From NCBI GenBank assembly GCA_014607495.2, contig CP053166.1, forward strand, positions 9,876,455 through 9,940,454: a DNA stretch of 64,000 nt. The letters run 5' to 3'. The stretch comes from Carposina sasakii (taxonomy: Eukaryota > Arthropoda > Insecta > Lepidoptera > Carposinidae). Shown piece by piece: positions 11,541 to 24,600 of this stretch (positions within the stretch are counted from its first letter, which is position 1; the number at the start of each line of letters is the position of its first letter). The position numbers and the translations under genes are program-made. Below the pieces are notes generated by a model. It searched no databases. It was given only the letters and a program-made list of their open reading frames with translations, and had not been told where the DNA came from.

Positions 11541-11798
11541 ACTAGTGGACGCCCGCGACTCCGTCCGCGTGGACTACAGAAAAAAAAACAAAATATCGAA
11601 ATTATCCGGGATAAAAACATTTTCCCGGGATAAAAAGTAGCCTATATGTTAAGTGGGACCTGTCCCAATATATTCCTGAAAACTGAATCGAAATCGGTTC
11701 AGCCGTTTCTGAGATTAGTGTGCACAAACGCACAGACAAACCGACAAACAGACAAAAATTCCAAAAATCATTGTTTGGATACTATTGCGTGGATAAAG
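11541..11798 (-). repeat. Dispersed repeat, family E
   Basis: Minus-oriented copy: starts ACTAGTGGACGCCCGCGACT and continues through CCCGGGATAAAAAGTAGCCT and TCGAAATCGGTTCAGCCGTT to a tail with repeated GACAAAC. Same order as the copies at 2.9, 45.9 and 51.4 kb. Confidence 0.65.
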
Positions 11799-11816
11799 GT
11801 AAAAAATACCATGTGG

Positions 11817-11885
11817 TTCTATCGGCCCTTGGTGCTCTGCCTACCCCGTAAGGGATAGAGGCGTGATTATATGTATGTATGTACC
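11817..11885 (+). repeat. Family D repeat, 3' end only
   Basis: Reads CTATCGGCCCTTGGTGCTCT, CTACCCCGTAAGGGATAGAG and ends in TATGTATGTATGTA, matching the 3' ends of the fuller copies at 18.5 and 40.1 kb. Confidence 0.6.
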
Positions 11886-11889
11886 TATA

Positions 11890-13900
11890 TACTAGGTGAA
11901 ACTTAAACCTCGTTTACGAGACCCAAGCCGAAGTCGTGAACTGCAACTGCTGAGGCGGTCTGCGTTACATTGCTGTTTTATTTCGCAATAAAACTTCCTT
12001 GAATCCTACTATTACAACAATGTATTCTAATCGCGATGCGGACGTCGTGAAGTTGTACGTGTTAATGATCTTGTTACGACTGCTTTATATTTATAACATT
12101 TCTAGTAATTCATTATTATTTGCAGTAGTAAATGTTTGCTTTTAACGCGTCGATCCCTCTAAAATAACAACCTTTATTTGCAACCAATTTACTATCTTTT
12201 AACAAGGTACAACAACAACTTAGGTGAACTTCGTTCCATTCATTTATTCAATGATTAAATAAATGTAATTATCCATTTGTGGTATCATATTTACATACTG
12301 GCATAGTAGTATTACATAAAGTTATACTTATACCAGAATATATGTATCAAAAACTAACCTAAAAGCTGGACAAACAAACATAAAACTCATGCAAACAAAA
12401 GCAAACAGGAGGGAGTTTTAGACTGAGCTTGCCTTTGTACATTTTAGAACTGGTATGTTAGGTTAATGACAGTGCAGTTATATTTTATGCTATGTTGCTT
12501 TGCACTGATATTTCGTAAGTTAGGTATACAAGTTTAGTGGTTTTATAATTTCGAAGGTGATATTTGGTAGGTATGCAACATATAATAAACTCATTGAAGT
12601 AGATAATAAGCCATTTTGGATTTTTTCTCGACAGTTTCTGTTCATAATAAAATTATTGTAATTGATCGTAAACATTTATTTTCAAACTAACTATAGTCCG
12701 CGACTCTGTCCATGTGGACTACAGAATATATCCTATGTTCGTCCGTACAGGTCCGTACTTTAAACGTATCCAAAATTTCAAGATTTTTATTTTTGGAACG
12801 AAGTTCCTTACGGCAGGCTTGGAGGAGATAGGGATTTTGCTGCGCGACCAAACTGAAAAAATGTGATAGTAAAACCGTAAGAAAAAGTGCGTGGAATAAA
12901 ACCGTTAAATGAGACGTGCGCAGGCGCGACAGTCGTATACACAAGCGAGTAGTGTATAATACCTGATAATACCTTTCTTTTTCTCCATCTTTCTTTTCGT
13001 TCTCTCATCCCTTCTCTCTCTATTACTACTCCACCCCACCAATGCATAGTATATACTCATGTATTCATGGACAAGCACGTGGCGAATACTCACATTATAG
13101 ATACATTTTACTCGTGAGTAGCCACGTTTATTTTCATATAATTTCAAATCGTCAAAACAATAACAAATATAGTAGCAATGGCGCTTCATCTTAGACTGCA
13201 ACGGTGCTTACCATGCAGGCGCGATGTGGTGAAGCGTAAGCCTATTTAATATAAAAAAGAGAGGTTGGACTGAAGCGTGCAATTTACACAACCACTTTCC
13301 ACAATAAGCCTATTAAATCCCACGCGGTAAGGGGTGAGCCTACCGCCGCTTTTCAGACGCAAATACAACAATGTAGCTACTAGTAACGAAACTAATGGGA
13401 AATGTCACCAAGTGTTATAAATGAAGTTTGTGAGAATTTCAAGATGTTAATATACTCGTATATACCTATTTGATTGTTTTTTTTTTTACTTAGCCTGTCT
13501 GTGCGTTGATTCTCAGTTACTCAGGACAAAGCATTTTTCTTATTTATATAGGTAGTTAAATGTATAAATAAAAAGAATTCCGAATAAATAAATATCCTTC
13601 CGTACATTTCCCAAAAAAAAAATCGTTGCAATGACTTAGTAAAAATTATTTTCCTCATACTTATATTCCTCGCTCTTTAGTTCTTTATAATATCCTGCTA
13701 TCTTGGTCTCGGTTCGGGGGAAGCCACAAAATAACTCGAGTGTCTTTAATAAAGCTTCAACGGAGCTCGTAAAACTCTCACATAAAATTTTCATAACGTT
13801 TTAAAAAAAATCGTATAATTTTCCGAATTTCCCTAACATTGCGCGTTGTATTGTTTATGCCTATAAAATTTGATAAGTGTTCTTAGAAAGTATATACCTA
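11890..13900. other. Spacer with repeat fragments only
   Basis: A family E fragment lies near 12691-12735 (CTATAGTCCGCGACTCTGTC). Around 13205-13345 there is sequence related to 16980-17100 (CACGCGGTAAGGGGTGAGCC, compare CACGTGATAAGGGGTGAAGC). Overlapping minus-strand frames at 12687-13201 have basic, low-complexity products and no conserved motif. No gene seen. Confidence 0.45.
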
Positions 13901-13924
13901 TACATACATATAGACACAACTGTG

Positions 13925-14130
13925 TTACTGAAATGGGATAGCCAGAAATCCAGGATCATAAGGGAGATACCACAGACACGTTTAGCATAAAGGAGATTAG
14001 CATTAATGATCAGTAACAAGTTGCTATCTTATCGCCTGAGAGAATACCCGAGTTCCTTAGTCGACTCTTACGACATGCACGGAAGGAGATGCAGCTGATG
14101 TATTCTAGTGAAGCCGCGCATCAGGACGGG
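13925..14130 (+). repeat. Dispersed repeat fragment, same family as 2150-2345
   Basis: Contains CGAGTTCCTTAGTCGACTCT and ACATGCACGGAAGGAGATGC followed by TGATGTATTCTAGTGAAGCC, co-linear with the copy near 2.2 kb. A shorter relative is at 29340-29410. Confidence 0.45.
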
Positions 14131-14511
14131 AATTGAAAAAATCTAATAAAAAGATACTTTTTTTATTATTTTAAAAAAGTATAGATTTAATTGCAATCCC
14201 TTTTACATTTATCATTAATCATTTACTCAAAGTTCTATTACAATCATGCATTGTAAATAACTCTTTAAGTCAGAGAAAACCTATATACCTACTACCATCA
14301 CTCAACCAAGTGTCCTCAAGGGAAAAGTTACAACTAAGAATAGCGTTAGTCTATAGTCAGTGAGTTGTGTTCCTTCAAAGCACAATATTCGAGAAGTTAC
14401 TAATGTCCAAACCATTCATCATATAGGACGTTATCTGCGGCAAGGAACTTACGATAAATATAATAATACTGGTATGAGCACGGCTAATGTGTTGCACTTT
14501 AAATAATTATA

Positions 14512-14532
14512 ACTCTCTCTCTCTCTCTCTCT
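14512..14532. repeat. (CT)n microsatellite
   Basis: About ten uninterrupted CT units. Confidence 0.9.
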
Positions 14533-14739
14533 ATACTTCAAAATTGATAAAATCCCAAAAGAAAATTCGGTTACAGTTTTCAAAGACGAAGGTGTTTGCA
14601 AAAAAAAGTCGATTTTTTTTTTTGGATTTTGCCTTAGAATCATGGTCTGAAGTCAGCATTTAAGTATTTGCCTGGCTGTCACTTACATCCTGTATAAGTA
14701 GGTGCAAGACGACCGTAACAACGGTAACAAAATGGGTAC

Positions 14740-14965
14740 CTAAGTTAATCGAAACGCTATAGAACTAATATAGAACCTATCCACTTAGAAACTCGTTCTC
14801 AAGATTATATGAAACATTCCTGTTCAATAATTCTTCAATACTCGTACTATTTAAAAATATAAACATGTCATTCCGAGTCTCTGTGCATCGCATGTAGATA
14901 GGTCCTTATAATGTGCTATTTTCATAGCACTTTGCTTAACATACCTCTTTCGTAACACTCTGTTC
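14740..14965 (+). mobile_element. MITE family A, degraded copy
   Basis: Right end GCTTAACATACCTCTTTCGT and interior AACCTATCC/AAACATGT blocks match the 10.9 kb copy, but both ends are decayed. Confidence 0.5.
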
Positions 14966-15401
14966 ATTGAAAAGAAACAGAAGTCACTATTCTGAGCTGG
15001 ATACTCGTAATATTTAAGCAGATTTTTCCTTTTTGATTGTATTATAATATTGTGTAATGTGTTTCAATGCTGAATGAATAAGTTATATCTTCTTTCTTTC
15101 TATGGCTGACTTAGTCGCGCATGCACAATCTAGACTAACAAAATCCTTGGTCTCTCCCTCAGTATGTATGTATAACACGTGACATCGTTTAAGGCGATAT
15201 CTCCCTGAATGATGGCCGTCTAGTATTGCCCCTAGAATGGCTCTAACGTCTGGATTAATAAATTACTTTCTAGAACCTTCTTCGGTGTCGTTGAAGTACA
15301 TAATTAATTATGAATTATTTTGTAAGACAAATGGTGTTAAATTAACTGGAGAAACAAATTATTAAACGTAAATTTGTGAATAATTACTTCATCACACCAG
15401 T

Positions 15402-15540
15402 CTCTGGCAGTCCACTGCTGGACGTAGGCCTCCCCCGGGGCACGCCACAAGGCTACTGCCATAGAGGGTCCTTGCCTGTAGTCACTACGCTGGGCAGGCC
15501 GGTTGGTGATAGCAGCGTGATCTTTAGACTATGCAGCTAT
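15402..15540 (-). repeat. RTE-like 3' end fragment
   Basis: Minus-oriented: CAGTCCACTGCTGGACGTAG then GCCTCCCCCGGGGCACGCCA, ACTACGCTGGGCAGGCCGGT. Same family as 3200-3470. Confidence 0.55.
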
Positions 15541-16502
15541 GCTGTCAACACGTAATTACTTGGTGGGACTGCAGCTCATGTCAATGCGAAATCTATAGTT
15601 GTAAGTAGGTATCATTGTACTCGTATATATGTTTATATTATGGAATCTAGTGGAACCAGTGGAACAACTTATTAAGTCATCTAAAAAAGTTAATACATTA
15701 ATTGCATCTCTGCAAAAGCAACATATAAGTAGAGTATTATCTCGTAAAAAGCTATTTCAGATTCTGAACTTCAGAATATTACGGTATTAATAGCGATAGG
15801 CGTTATCGCTTATCGCTCTCCATCAGGTGAGATAGCGAACATCGCCTTTGGGGAATAATAGAAAAAAACAAATGAACGAACCTTTTTAGGGTAATGTTCG
15901 TCCAGACATTTTGATATGGTAGAAGTAGGACAAAGGCATAGAATAAAAAACTTATAGAATCAGACATTTATGGAACTACTTTTGAATTTATTTTTAAAGT
16001 TAAATATGCAATAGGTAGGTAAATTATAAATATCTATAGGTACTTCATATCAAATTAGAGGACATAGAATTGTTTTTATTTCGGTTATTGTTTTTATATA
16101 AGGGACCTTGGTATTCAAACAACAAAATGACATTTATGACCCTGCATCCCTGCAACCCTGCAGTTTTGGCTACACCAGTTCAGGAATACAGCTGTTACAT
16201 TACAATGAAGATATCGATAAAATAGTTTCTCTAAAATCCTTATAGAAGCGAAACTATTAAACTTATTTTCATAACAGAATTCATTAAATATACTGCATTA
16301 GGAAGGGTCTACCAAATGCACAAAAAACAATTTAGAACCAATGGCCAATATCCCCTCTATACTTTTAATAGCTCGTAGCACAAGAGTAAAGCCCAAACGC
16401 CGGCGGCCACATTTCAGCGAGTGACGGAAACTGTGGGATTAGTCATTATGAACATGGACATTACTCACGATGCGGCCGGGATTACATCCACACGTTCTGG
16501 CA

Positions 16503-16862
16503 ATACAGGGTGATTTTTGGTCGTCAACGTTCCCGAAAACTACGGAATCTCCTCATCATCACGATCATTTTTCTCCATGGAAGCATACCTGGGAAGTGTC
16601 TGGTTTCCAAAATATTAGGGTCCAAAGTTGAGTAAATAGACTGCGTTTTTCTGCATAAATGCACATAGACGCGCGTAGCAAGATTTTTTCACGAGAAATA
16701 ATTAATATTTGTCTATAAAAAAAAACTAACATAAACACTAGACAGTATAAATTTCGCCCGATCGAGTAATTTAAAAATAAAATCCAAAAAAATATTTTTT
16801 TTCCCAGAATTTTTTTATGTATATACCCTTCGTTAGTGGAGGCCACAAAAAACATCCTGTAT
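16503..16862 (+). mobile_element. MITE family B, copy 3
   Basis: Starts ATACAGGGTGATTTTTGG and ends GGCCACAAAAAACATCCTGTAT; the best-preserved copy of this family in the window. Confidence 0.75.
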
Positions 16863-17039
16863 GTATAGTGTAGATGCTGTCACTTAACCCGTAAAACCTA
16901 CCTACTCGTATATTATTACCTACAAAGCCGCGTCCAAAGTTACTGTTAAGTTCCATATACATAGTCACGCCCATTATCTCAAAGGCTTGGCAGAAGTGTG
17001 CAATTTCCACACCCACTTTTCACCAGCTTATTAGTCCCA

Positions 17040-17110
17040 CGTGATAAGGGGTGAAGCATTGGGGGAGGCCTATGTTCTGCAGTGGACTTCTCAAGGCTGA
17101 GAATGGTGAT
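17040..17110 (+). repeat. RTE-like 3' end fragment
   Basis: Contains GGGGGAGGCCTATGTTCTGC then AGTGGACTTCTCAAGGCTGA, a diverged member of the family at 3200-3470. Confidence 0.45.
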
Positions 17111-17633
17111 GGTAAGATGAAAAGTAGAATCTGACCGCGTGATCAGATTCCACCGAGGCAACGTATATAATAATGTCCATTCTGATCACATGAAATTCAA
17201 AGTGTTTCAAAACCTGTTGATCGGATTCTACTTTCCATGCGTTTGATTTGAGGCGAAACTGATATCGTGATCAGAGTGTACCCAAAAGCATGGTCAGTTT
17301 ACTTACAACGGATCATATGATCAGAGTGGACTAACCCCTCTCATGCAATAAGGTAGGTAAGCAAATCATGGATGTGGGAACTAGTATATGATCCTGCAGT
17401 AGTATCCTTTATAGTTTTGTCCGTGTACCTAAAATCCCTCAGATATGCGCCAACCTTCAATATCCGTCTGTCGGGATGAAGCGCATAGGGAAATGGTAAA
17501 TTAAGGGTTGTATACTACATCACCTTGAAAAGGAAATTCCTAATCCGCTTTGCGTTACTTGGCTTTGGTATTCATTTTCGCACCTATTTCCTATAGGCGA
17601 GGGCCATCGATACGAGTACAAGAAATCTATAAA

Positions 17634-18335
17634 ATTCACTATGGGTGCGCCCACCACCGGGCCCTACACCCTCCACTGACCCTCGGATCTGATAACTCAT
17701 AATTGCGACAACAGGCACTTGCACTAACTACAATCGCCATGAGAAACCAGACCCGAGCACCTAGCATGCAAGACGATACATTGCACCATTCCGAAATCAA
17801 AAACTAGATAAATAATCTACATATGTTTCGCCAACAACCGTGGCATCCTCAGGATTATAGAAATTAATAAATTAGTAAACCACTAATTATTATAAACCTC
17901 TAAAACCCAACACATTACTTACACAGAATTAACTACCCTCTACTAAGTATTAAAAAATATATAAATAATTACCCACCATTATTTATATTTCAAATAAATA
18001 TATACTATTTGTGCACACAAACCAAATAGTATTGGGTGAATTAATTAAATTTAAATGAAAAAATTCAAAAATTCACCAAAATATTGATAAATTAGTAAAG
18101 AAAAACAAGGATGTATGCAACAACATATTCCATTGCCTACAAAAACAAAAATTGTTATTGACATTGACAAGCCACTACATTCTAAGGTTACTGTTTATTT
18201 ATTTATTCTAGCCAATGAGTTTAATAGCGGAGACGAAAATTCAACCTGTTCATTTAACTTAAATTTAAGTGGTGGGCGCACCCATAGTGAATGTTTGAAC
18301 TTCCGAATTGTAACGCCTAATACAATTTCATTTAT
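17634..18335 (-). mobile_element. Fold-back element with hammerhead-like motif, copy 1
   Basis: Short inverted ends (ACTATGGGTGCGCCCACCAC at left, GTGGGCGCACCCATAGTGAA at right) enclose about 650 bases. Inside, on the minus strand, lies the conserved block at 17814-17856 that can be drawn as a hammerhead ribozyme. The right-hand tail (CTTCCGAATTGTAACGCCTA) is shared with the copies at 27.9 and 52.1 kb. A short plus-strand frame at 18115-18345 has no recognisable motif. The layout suggests a decayed Penelope-like element end or a retrozyme-like non-autonomous element; class is inference. Confidence 0.6.
17814..17856 (-). ncRNA. Candidate type I hammerhead ribozyme (copy 1)
   Basis: On the minus strand the order is AATC, core CTGAGGA, a 4-bp stem II (GCCA/TGGC, with one T bulged before it), GAAA, the short hairpin ACATATGT, an A at the expected cleavage position, then GATT. 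The outer AATC and GATT pair as stem I. All invariant core bases of a hammerhead are present except that stem II starts after an extra T. Tiny stem III is as in hammerheads of Penelope-like elements. Confidence 0.45.
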
Positions 18336-18392
18336 AAATCTATGAAAGTTTAGACCGTTGGCTTTTTACGATAAAGTCTAGGGTTTGACACA

Positions 18393-18490
18393 AAACGTAT
18401 GTTAAGCGAATTGCTATAAAAATAGTCCACTTAATAGAATCTATCCTACCCAAAATTTGAAACTCCAAATAACAATATACCAATTATTTT
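18393..18490 (+). mobile_element. MITE family A fragment
   Basis: AACGTATGTTAAGCGAATTG and the following AATCTATCCTACCCAAAATT match the left half of the 10.9 kb element. Confidence 0.45.
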
Positions 18491-18510
18491 CCTACACAAC
18501 TCAAAATTTC

Positions 18511-18784
18511 TTCTATGCTGCTCTGGGAGTGAAAAAAAGTATAACTACAGCTGCTAAAAACGTATAATACTCTCTTCCCGGGCATACTGTACAAGTCAGT
18601 AGAGGGACAAGAGGGTCTTGGTGTTTTGTAGGCGATGGGCTGACCACCTGTCACTACTAACCGAACTTGTACACTCAACTATATCCTCAAAATTGGTCAG
18701 AAGTGGCACCATATAGTTCTATCGGCCCTTGGTACTCTGCCTACCCCGTAAGGAATAAAGGCGTGATTATATGTATGTATGTAC
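18511..18784 (+). repeat. Family D dispersed repeat (SINE-like, ATGT tail)
   Basis: Reads TTCTATGCTGCTCTGGGAGT, TTCCCGGGCATACTGTACAA, GGTGTTTTGTAGGCGATGGG, ATCGGCCCTTGGTACTCTGC and ends TATATGTATGTATGTA. Copies: 20824-21035 (minus), 39008-39273 (minus), 40071-40336 (plus), partial at 30009-30082 and 11817-11885. The simple ATGT tail suggests copying from RNA, but no clear Pol III boxes are visible. Confidence 0.65.
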
Positions 18785-19730
18785 AACTCAAAATTTTGAA
18801 GTTGGAAGTAAGAAAAGTAGGTTATCTTACTTGACTACATTCTGTAGTCCACGCGGAAAAAGTCGGGGGCAGCAGCTAGTGGTTTCTAAATATGATATTT
18901 TTTTTCTAAACCTGTATTGGAAAGACTATAAAAAAAAACATTCCGAAACAGAATCACAGTCACAAAATGCACTCAGAATAAAACACGTAATGTAGTGATT
19001 GTGTATCCCGAGACCTTTTACTATGACTGTCGAACGGAAATAGCAGTCCGCGTGTGGTCCATTGACTTTTATGTACCAATAAAAGTTTTGACATGAACTA
19101 ATGTTTTAACTAATGTGGTAATGTAATGTGATCCCACCACACGTCTTGGAGTTCGCGAATTTCTATGCGTGCACAATATCATTTTGGTAAAGCGCTTGAT
19201 TTCCTAAAAGAAATTCAAGCAAAACTATTTACCGTGTAGGAATATAACAGCTACAGACACTTTTTTTTAATAATGCATACAACTGCTTATACCTACATTA
19301 CAGTACTAATTTAGTTTTGCAGATCATTTTAATTTTGAATAAAATTATCTACAATCGATAATATGATATACGCGTTTTTACCCGAGTTGCTTATTTCAAA
19401 CCAAATGGCATTTACCTACAATATTCCATAAAGTTGCAGTTTATTCATTACAAAGTACATCGGGCTAATTATAAAGGTTTACAAAGTTGCACATCCCTTT
19501 TTTAGACGCAGAATCTAATTATGTGTTGGACGTGGCCAATTAGAACTGTTTACACTGGACGTTGAAATACTCTTTGCCTGCTTGGTGACTCTAAAAGTTT
19601 TTAAGCTTCCAATTTCAATTTTAAAAGTGCACTCAAAAGCTATTTATGATGCAGCTACGTAGATTACAAAGGTTAATAATAATGTATTTTACCGAATTTC
19701 GTTCATGGCGGCCGATCTCAAAATTAACAA
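18785..19730. other. Spacer, no gene
   Basis: A family E fragment sits at about 18836-18880 (TGTAGTCCACGCGGAAAAAG). Otherwise AT-rich sequence without recognisable features. Confidence 0.45.
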
Positions 19731-19731
19731 C

Positions 19732-20019
19732 AGGGGGCTATTCTTGAAAATTTTTAAGCCGAAACGCAACCACTAACGATCCGTTAACGAAACGCGGTGC
19801 GAAGCAATATATACTTACCGCTTGAGTAATAAGATATATTTTAGCATGCATCGGTCGCGAGTATGACAGAATAAAAACAAATATGTGTCTCGTGTTGAAA
19901 TATGTCTAATTACGTCATCGTAAAGTAATTATTGCTTTGTTCTGAGCGTCTACGACGGTTCCGTTTCGGCTTCGTGCTTGCTTCGTGCCAGCTCGAGGCT
20001 TTTCAATAATTGGCCCACT
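19732..20019 (+). mobile_element. MITE family C, copy 2
   Basis: Second copy of the element at 5607-5882, with the same block order and similar ends (AGCCGAAACGCAACCACTAA at left, CGGTTCCGTTTCGGCTTCGT at right). Confidence 0.6.
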
Positions 20020-20044
20020 TGTCGTCATAGCTTTACATAGATTT

Positions 20045-20180
20045 CATCATCATTTACAGCCCTGAGAAGTCCACTGTTGGACATAGGCCTCCCCCAACAA
20101 CCTCCACTCCGACCGGTCGGAAGCAGCCTGCATCCAACCGACGCCCGCAACCTTGGCCAGGTCATCCGTTCACCTCCGCA
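20045..20180 (-). repeat. RTE-like 3' end fragment
   Basis: Minus-oriented: GAAGTCCACTGTTGGACATA then GGCCTCCCCCAACAACCTCC, CGACGCCCGCAACCTTGGCC; a relative of the family at 3200-3470. Confidence 0.5.
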
Positions 20181-20823
20181 TAGATTTAAATTAACCTAAT
20201 TTCCATTTTTAAACCCATCAATTTTCAGAATTTTCCGCAGTTCTAATGTTCTAACAACAAAGATAATATAAACTAAATAAAATATGTACATACTATTTAG
20301 CATACACACAATGGGAACCGAGTGCAAATCTGGATTCCACCGGACAATGCGGACAATTGGGAATTCCGCGCGTTCCCGGAATGTTACTGAATTGTTTCCG
20401 TTCCGCTGTGAACTAGTTCGTGTATTTGTTGACGAATTCCGTGAATAACTGCCAATTACTGGATATTATTTAGTTATTCTAGTGGATTTTTGCTTGAGAG
20501 GTGAGAGTGCGTAGGAAAAAGGAATAAGTGTTGTTGTTGAATCCATTCAAAAACAGTTTCGGAGGTATTTTACTTTTAATGCAATAAATATCTTTATAAA
20601 ATTTCAATTAGAACCTTACAATTAGCAATGAAATTGTTTTTCATATTTCCATCTAAAAATGTAATTTAAATTAATTACTAAAAGCTATATTGTGTATACA
20701 TAGAGGTCTCTGTTAGATGCGACATTATTAATTGTACCTCGCAGCAGGACACCGGGGCAAGTAGTGTTAAAATATTATACTTTACTAATGAGAGTTGTAG
20801 TGAGGTCAAAGTGAGCTTATATA

Positions 20824-21035
20824 TTCATACATACATACAGTCATATAATCACGGCTTTATCCCTTACGGGGTAGGCAGATCACTAAGGGCCGATAGAACC
20901 ACATGATGCCACTTCTTACTGATTTTGAGGGTATAGTTGAGATGTACAAGTTTGGTTAGTAGTGACAGGTGGTCAGCCCATCGCCTACAAAACACCAAGA
21001 CCCTCTTGTCCCTCTACTGACTTTTGCATGCTATA
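20824..21035 (-). repeat. Family D dispersed repeat
   Basis: Minus-oriented copy beginning with a CATACATACATACAG tail complement, then CCCTTACGGGGTAGGCAGAT and CAGCCCATCGCCTACAAAAC; the 5' end is missing. Confidence 0.62.
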
Positions 21036-21343
21036 CATATACCTATAATCATTATCCCGAAAATCCTTAAAGAGCTGGGCAGAAGTAAAGTAAGCAGCTT
21101 AATTATGTGTAATAATCAGAGTCAGAGCTTAATTTTCGAATTTAATTGTAACTGATTAAATTTAATATTTGTCTTTATCTACGTGCCTACCTACCTACAG
21201 ATACCATAGTCACTTTTTCCTATAATTTCATAAGTAATAGCTAAGAAGCATAAATTATAATACTCGTATCTACAGTAACAAAACATCTTTAAAACTTTCA
21301 ATTTGAACGATCGCACAATTTGAATTTTGACACCTGTACAGAA

Positions 21344-21533
21344 TGTGGTATTCTTGTTATATTAGTGGTTAAGCAAGACACATCTTCTTAGTTCGAACTC
21401 CGTTTATTGTCTGATCATACATTTACTTAAAACTAATAAAACATAATAGCTACGTCAGCACAAGGTGCCCGAGTCGCAGCGCTCTTACATACTTAAAAGC
21501 TAAAGGAAGTAAGCGACAAATCATCATATTTCA
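21344..21533 (-). repeat. Gypsy 3' LTR
   Basis: 190 bases, TG...CA ends in the sense direction. Preceded in sense by a purine-rich tract (CGGGGGAGA) at 21534-21542. Identical by eye to 27142-27331. Confidence 0.95.
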
Positions 21534-21613
21534 TCTCCCCCGAAAAACTGTCGTTACCCCTCCCCCGAAAGAGGGAAAAAAAATTAACTTAATTACTAAC
21601 ATTAAATGTATGC

Positions 21614-24600
21614 TTAGGATATAAACATTTTTGTATTATTCTTATGAATTATGTAAGGTTTATTATTTATTTCTATCTTAACATTAGGAGACATCTCTTC
21701 AATAACTCGATACGGTCCCTTAAATATTACATCCAACTTATTGCCTATTTGATTCTTTACAAGAATTAAGTCTCCTTTTTTATACTTTACAGAATTTGAT
21801 GTTTGATCATATGCCAATTTTCTTAACTCTTTATTATGCAGTAAGTTGTTGCGGGCATCAGCTTGTGCTCTTTGCAACCTGTACTTTAATTCTAACGGAT
21901 AACTATCGAAATTATACAAAGGATCAACATTATAACTTAGGTTGCTAGGTAACCTACATACTTTACCAAACACAAGCTCAAATGGCGTATATTTTGTTTC
22001 AGAATGAACAGTTGTATTAAATTAAAAACACCAATAAGCTACCCAATTACTCCAGCTTTGTTTGTTATTAGAACTCTGAATTCTAAGAAATGCTCCTAAA
22101 TTTTTATGGGAATTTTCTAAGGATCCTAACGTTTGATGGTGATATGCAGTAGAATTTATTTTCTTGATGTCCAAAAGTGTACATACTTCGTTCATGACAG
22201 ATGACATAAACTCTGTTCCCTTATCTGTAATAATTTCCCTTGGAATACCGTATCTAAGTACAAAATATTGTACAAATTTTCTAGCTACAAGTTCTGCCTC
22301 CTTATTTTTCAATGGATATGCCTCTACGAATTTGGTAAGATCGCATTGAATTGTTAAAATATATTTATAACCATAATTATCTATATCTAGTGGGCCCATT
22401 AAATCTAAACTTATTCTATCAAAAGCCGAGTGAGCTGTGGTGGTTATCACCATAGGCTCCTTTATATTTTTATTTGTATATTTATTTATTTGACAGTCTT
22501 TGCATTTTCTAACAAAGTCCTGCACGTCCTGGCCTATTCCAGGCCAAAAATAATATTTTTTAATATTATTTAGCATCCTGTTTTCCCCTGCATGGCCGCT
22601 AGTGGGTAACATATGAAAATCATTTAGTATTACTATTTTTTCGTCATCATCAGTAATACGTATAACATCTTTTATTACTAGAATTCTAAGAGTACACGAT
22701 TCTAAAACTTTCAAAGCTTGTAATAAGGCCTTTATTTTGATTTCATTAATTTTGTTACGTATTATTATGAGTTCACTTATATTTATTTGTTTGCATAATG
22801 CCTCTAATTCCCTCGCTAACACTGGCATAGTAGATAACGATCGGGTAATTAGGTACAACGTCCTCTTAGAAGGAACGTATAGACAATTGTTTGACTTGCT
22901 AGCTATGTTGTCTTTATGAAGAAAATATTTTTGTTCTTTACAGAATGAACTTTTTATTATCAATTCTGTACTATAACTTGGTTTCTTAAGAGTCTCTACA
23001 GCCATTGGCTGGTATTCGGATGCCGTTGTGGTATCCTTTGACAACCCGATAGGCTGTGTTGAAAATTTACGATTTTGTGCTCGGGTGATGACTGATACAG
23101 TGTGTTCTCTAAGAGATTTTAACTCTTTACTATTAGATGGAAGTCGACTCAATGCGTCTGCAGCTGCATTTTGTCGACCTGGTATATATTCGATATCAAA
23201 GTCGTATTCCTCGAGATATAATCTAAATTTTGTTAATCTACTCGATGGATCAGTCATTCCAAAAAGATAAATAAGGGTCTTATGATCTGTTAATATATGA
23301 AATTTCCTACCATAAAGATAAGGTCGAAAATGTCGTATCGCCCACACTATAGCTAGTAGCTCTAACTCAATCACAGGATACCGCGACTCCGCCGGTTTCA
23401 AATTACGACTTGCGTACGCTACAACTTTATCATTACTATTAGACAATACGGCGCCTATCCCTGTTATAGATGCATCCGTTTGTAATTTAAAAGTATTAGA
23501 CTCTGAAAAATCAGGGTATTCTAACACAGGCGGGCTTATAAGGGCCTGTTTAAGTGATTCAAAGGCAATTTTACAATTCGAGGTCCAGTTAAAGCTTACG
23601 TTCTTTTTACATAATTGGTTAAGGGGATATGCTTTTTTGGCAAACTGTGGTATAAACCGTCTATAATAATTAGCGAAAGCAACAAAACGTTTGATTTCGT
23701 CGGTATTTTTAGGCACTGGATAGTTTTGCATTATTTCAATTTTTTCTGGATCGGGATATATTCCCGCAGATGTAATTTTATGCCCTAAATAAAGAATTTC
23801 AGTACGTAAAAAATCACATTTTAAGGGGTTTAATTTTAAATTGACTTTTCTCAAACGCTCCAAAATACTCATTAAATTTTTATTGTGGTTTTGAATAGAG
23901 CTGCCAATTACCACGCAGTCATCTAAATAAATAAAACACTTTTTATAATTTAAACCAGACATTGCTATGGTCATGAGACGTGAAAACACGCTAGGAGAAG
24001 TCTTAAGGCCCATAGGACAACGCTTCATCTGGTACATCTTATCTGTTGTAAATGCAGTACAAGGACGTGAATCGTTATCTAATTCAATTTGATACATTTT
24101 AGTTACATTAAATGCAGTGTATTTTCGCGAATTATTATCTAAGGATAATTGGTAATAACTTTGAGATAAATCTAATTTTGAAAAATAAATGCTATGTGCA
24201 AGGGAGTCCAATATTTCAGTGATATTAGGCAAAGGGAACTTGTCATCTTGAATACGGTTATTTAACTGTCTATAATCGATGACTAATCACCATTTGCGTT
24301 CTCCGGACTTATTAGACTTTTTAGGGACTAATAGGACTGGGCTGGACCACTCGGATGTGGTCTCTTCTATTATATCATTGGCTAGCATTTCATCAATCTG
24401 TTTTTGAACTTCTTTTTTCAAAGCATGTGGTATTCGATATGGCTTCACGTATGCTGGTGTAACGTTATTTTTGAGTTTTATTGTGTGTTGTAATAAATTT
24501 GTAACAGATAGTTTATCTCCCGGAATATGAAAAACGTCTGCGTATTTAGCACAAATTCTCTCAATGCTAAGTTTTTCCTCACTATTCAAATGATTAAGGT

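Noticed and set aside
12687..13201. Three overlapping minus-strand ORFs of 79-98 codons
   Set aside because: Different frames of the same basic low-complexity stretch, no motif, no splice signals that join them.
18115..18345. 76-codon ORF within the fold-back element
   Set aside because: Runs through the inverted terminal repeat and has no similarity to reverse transcriptase or endonuclease motifs.
21614..21973. A separate small gene downstream of Gypsy pol
   Set aside because: It is the same frame as pol after the TAA at 22022 and encodes the integrase C-terminus.
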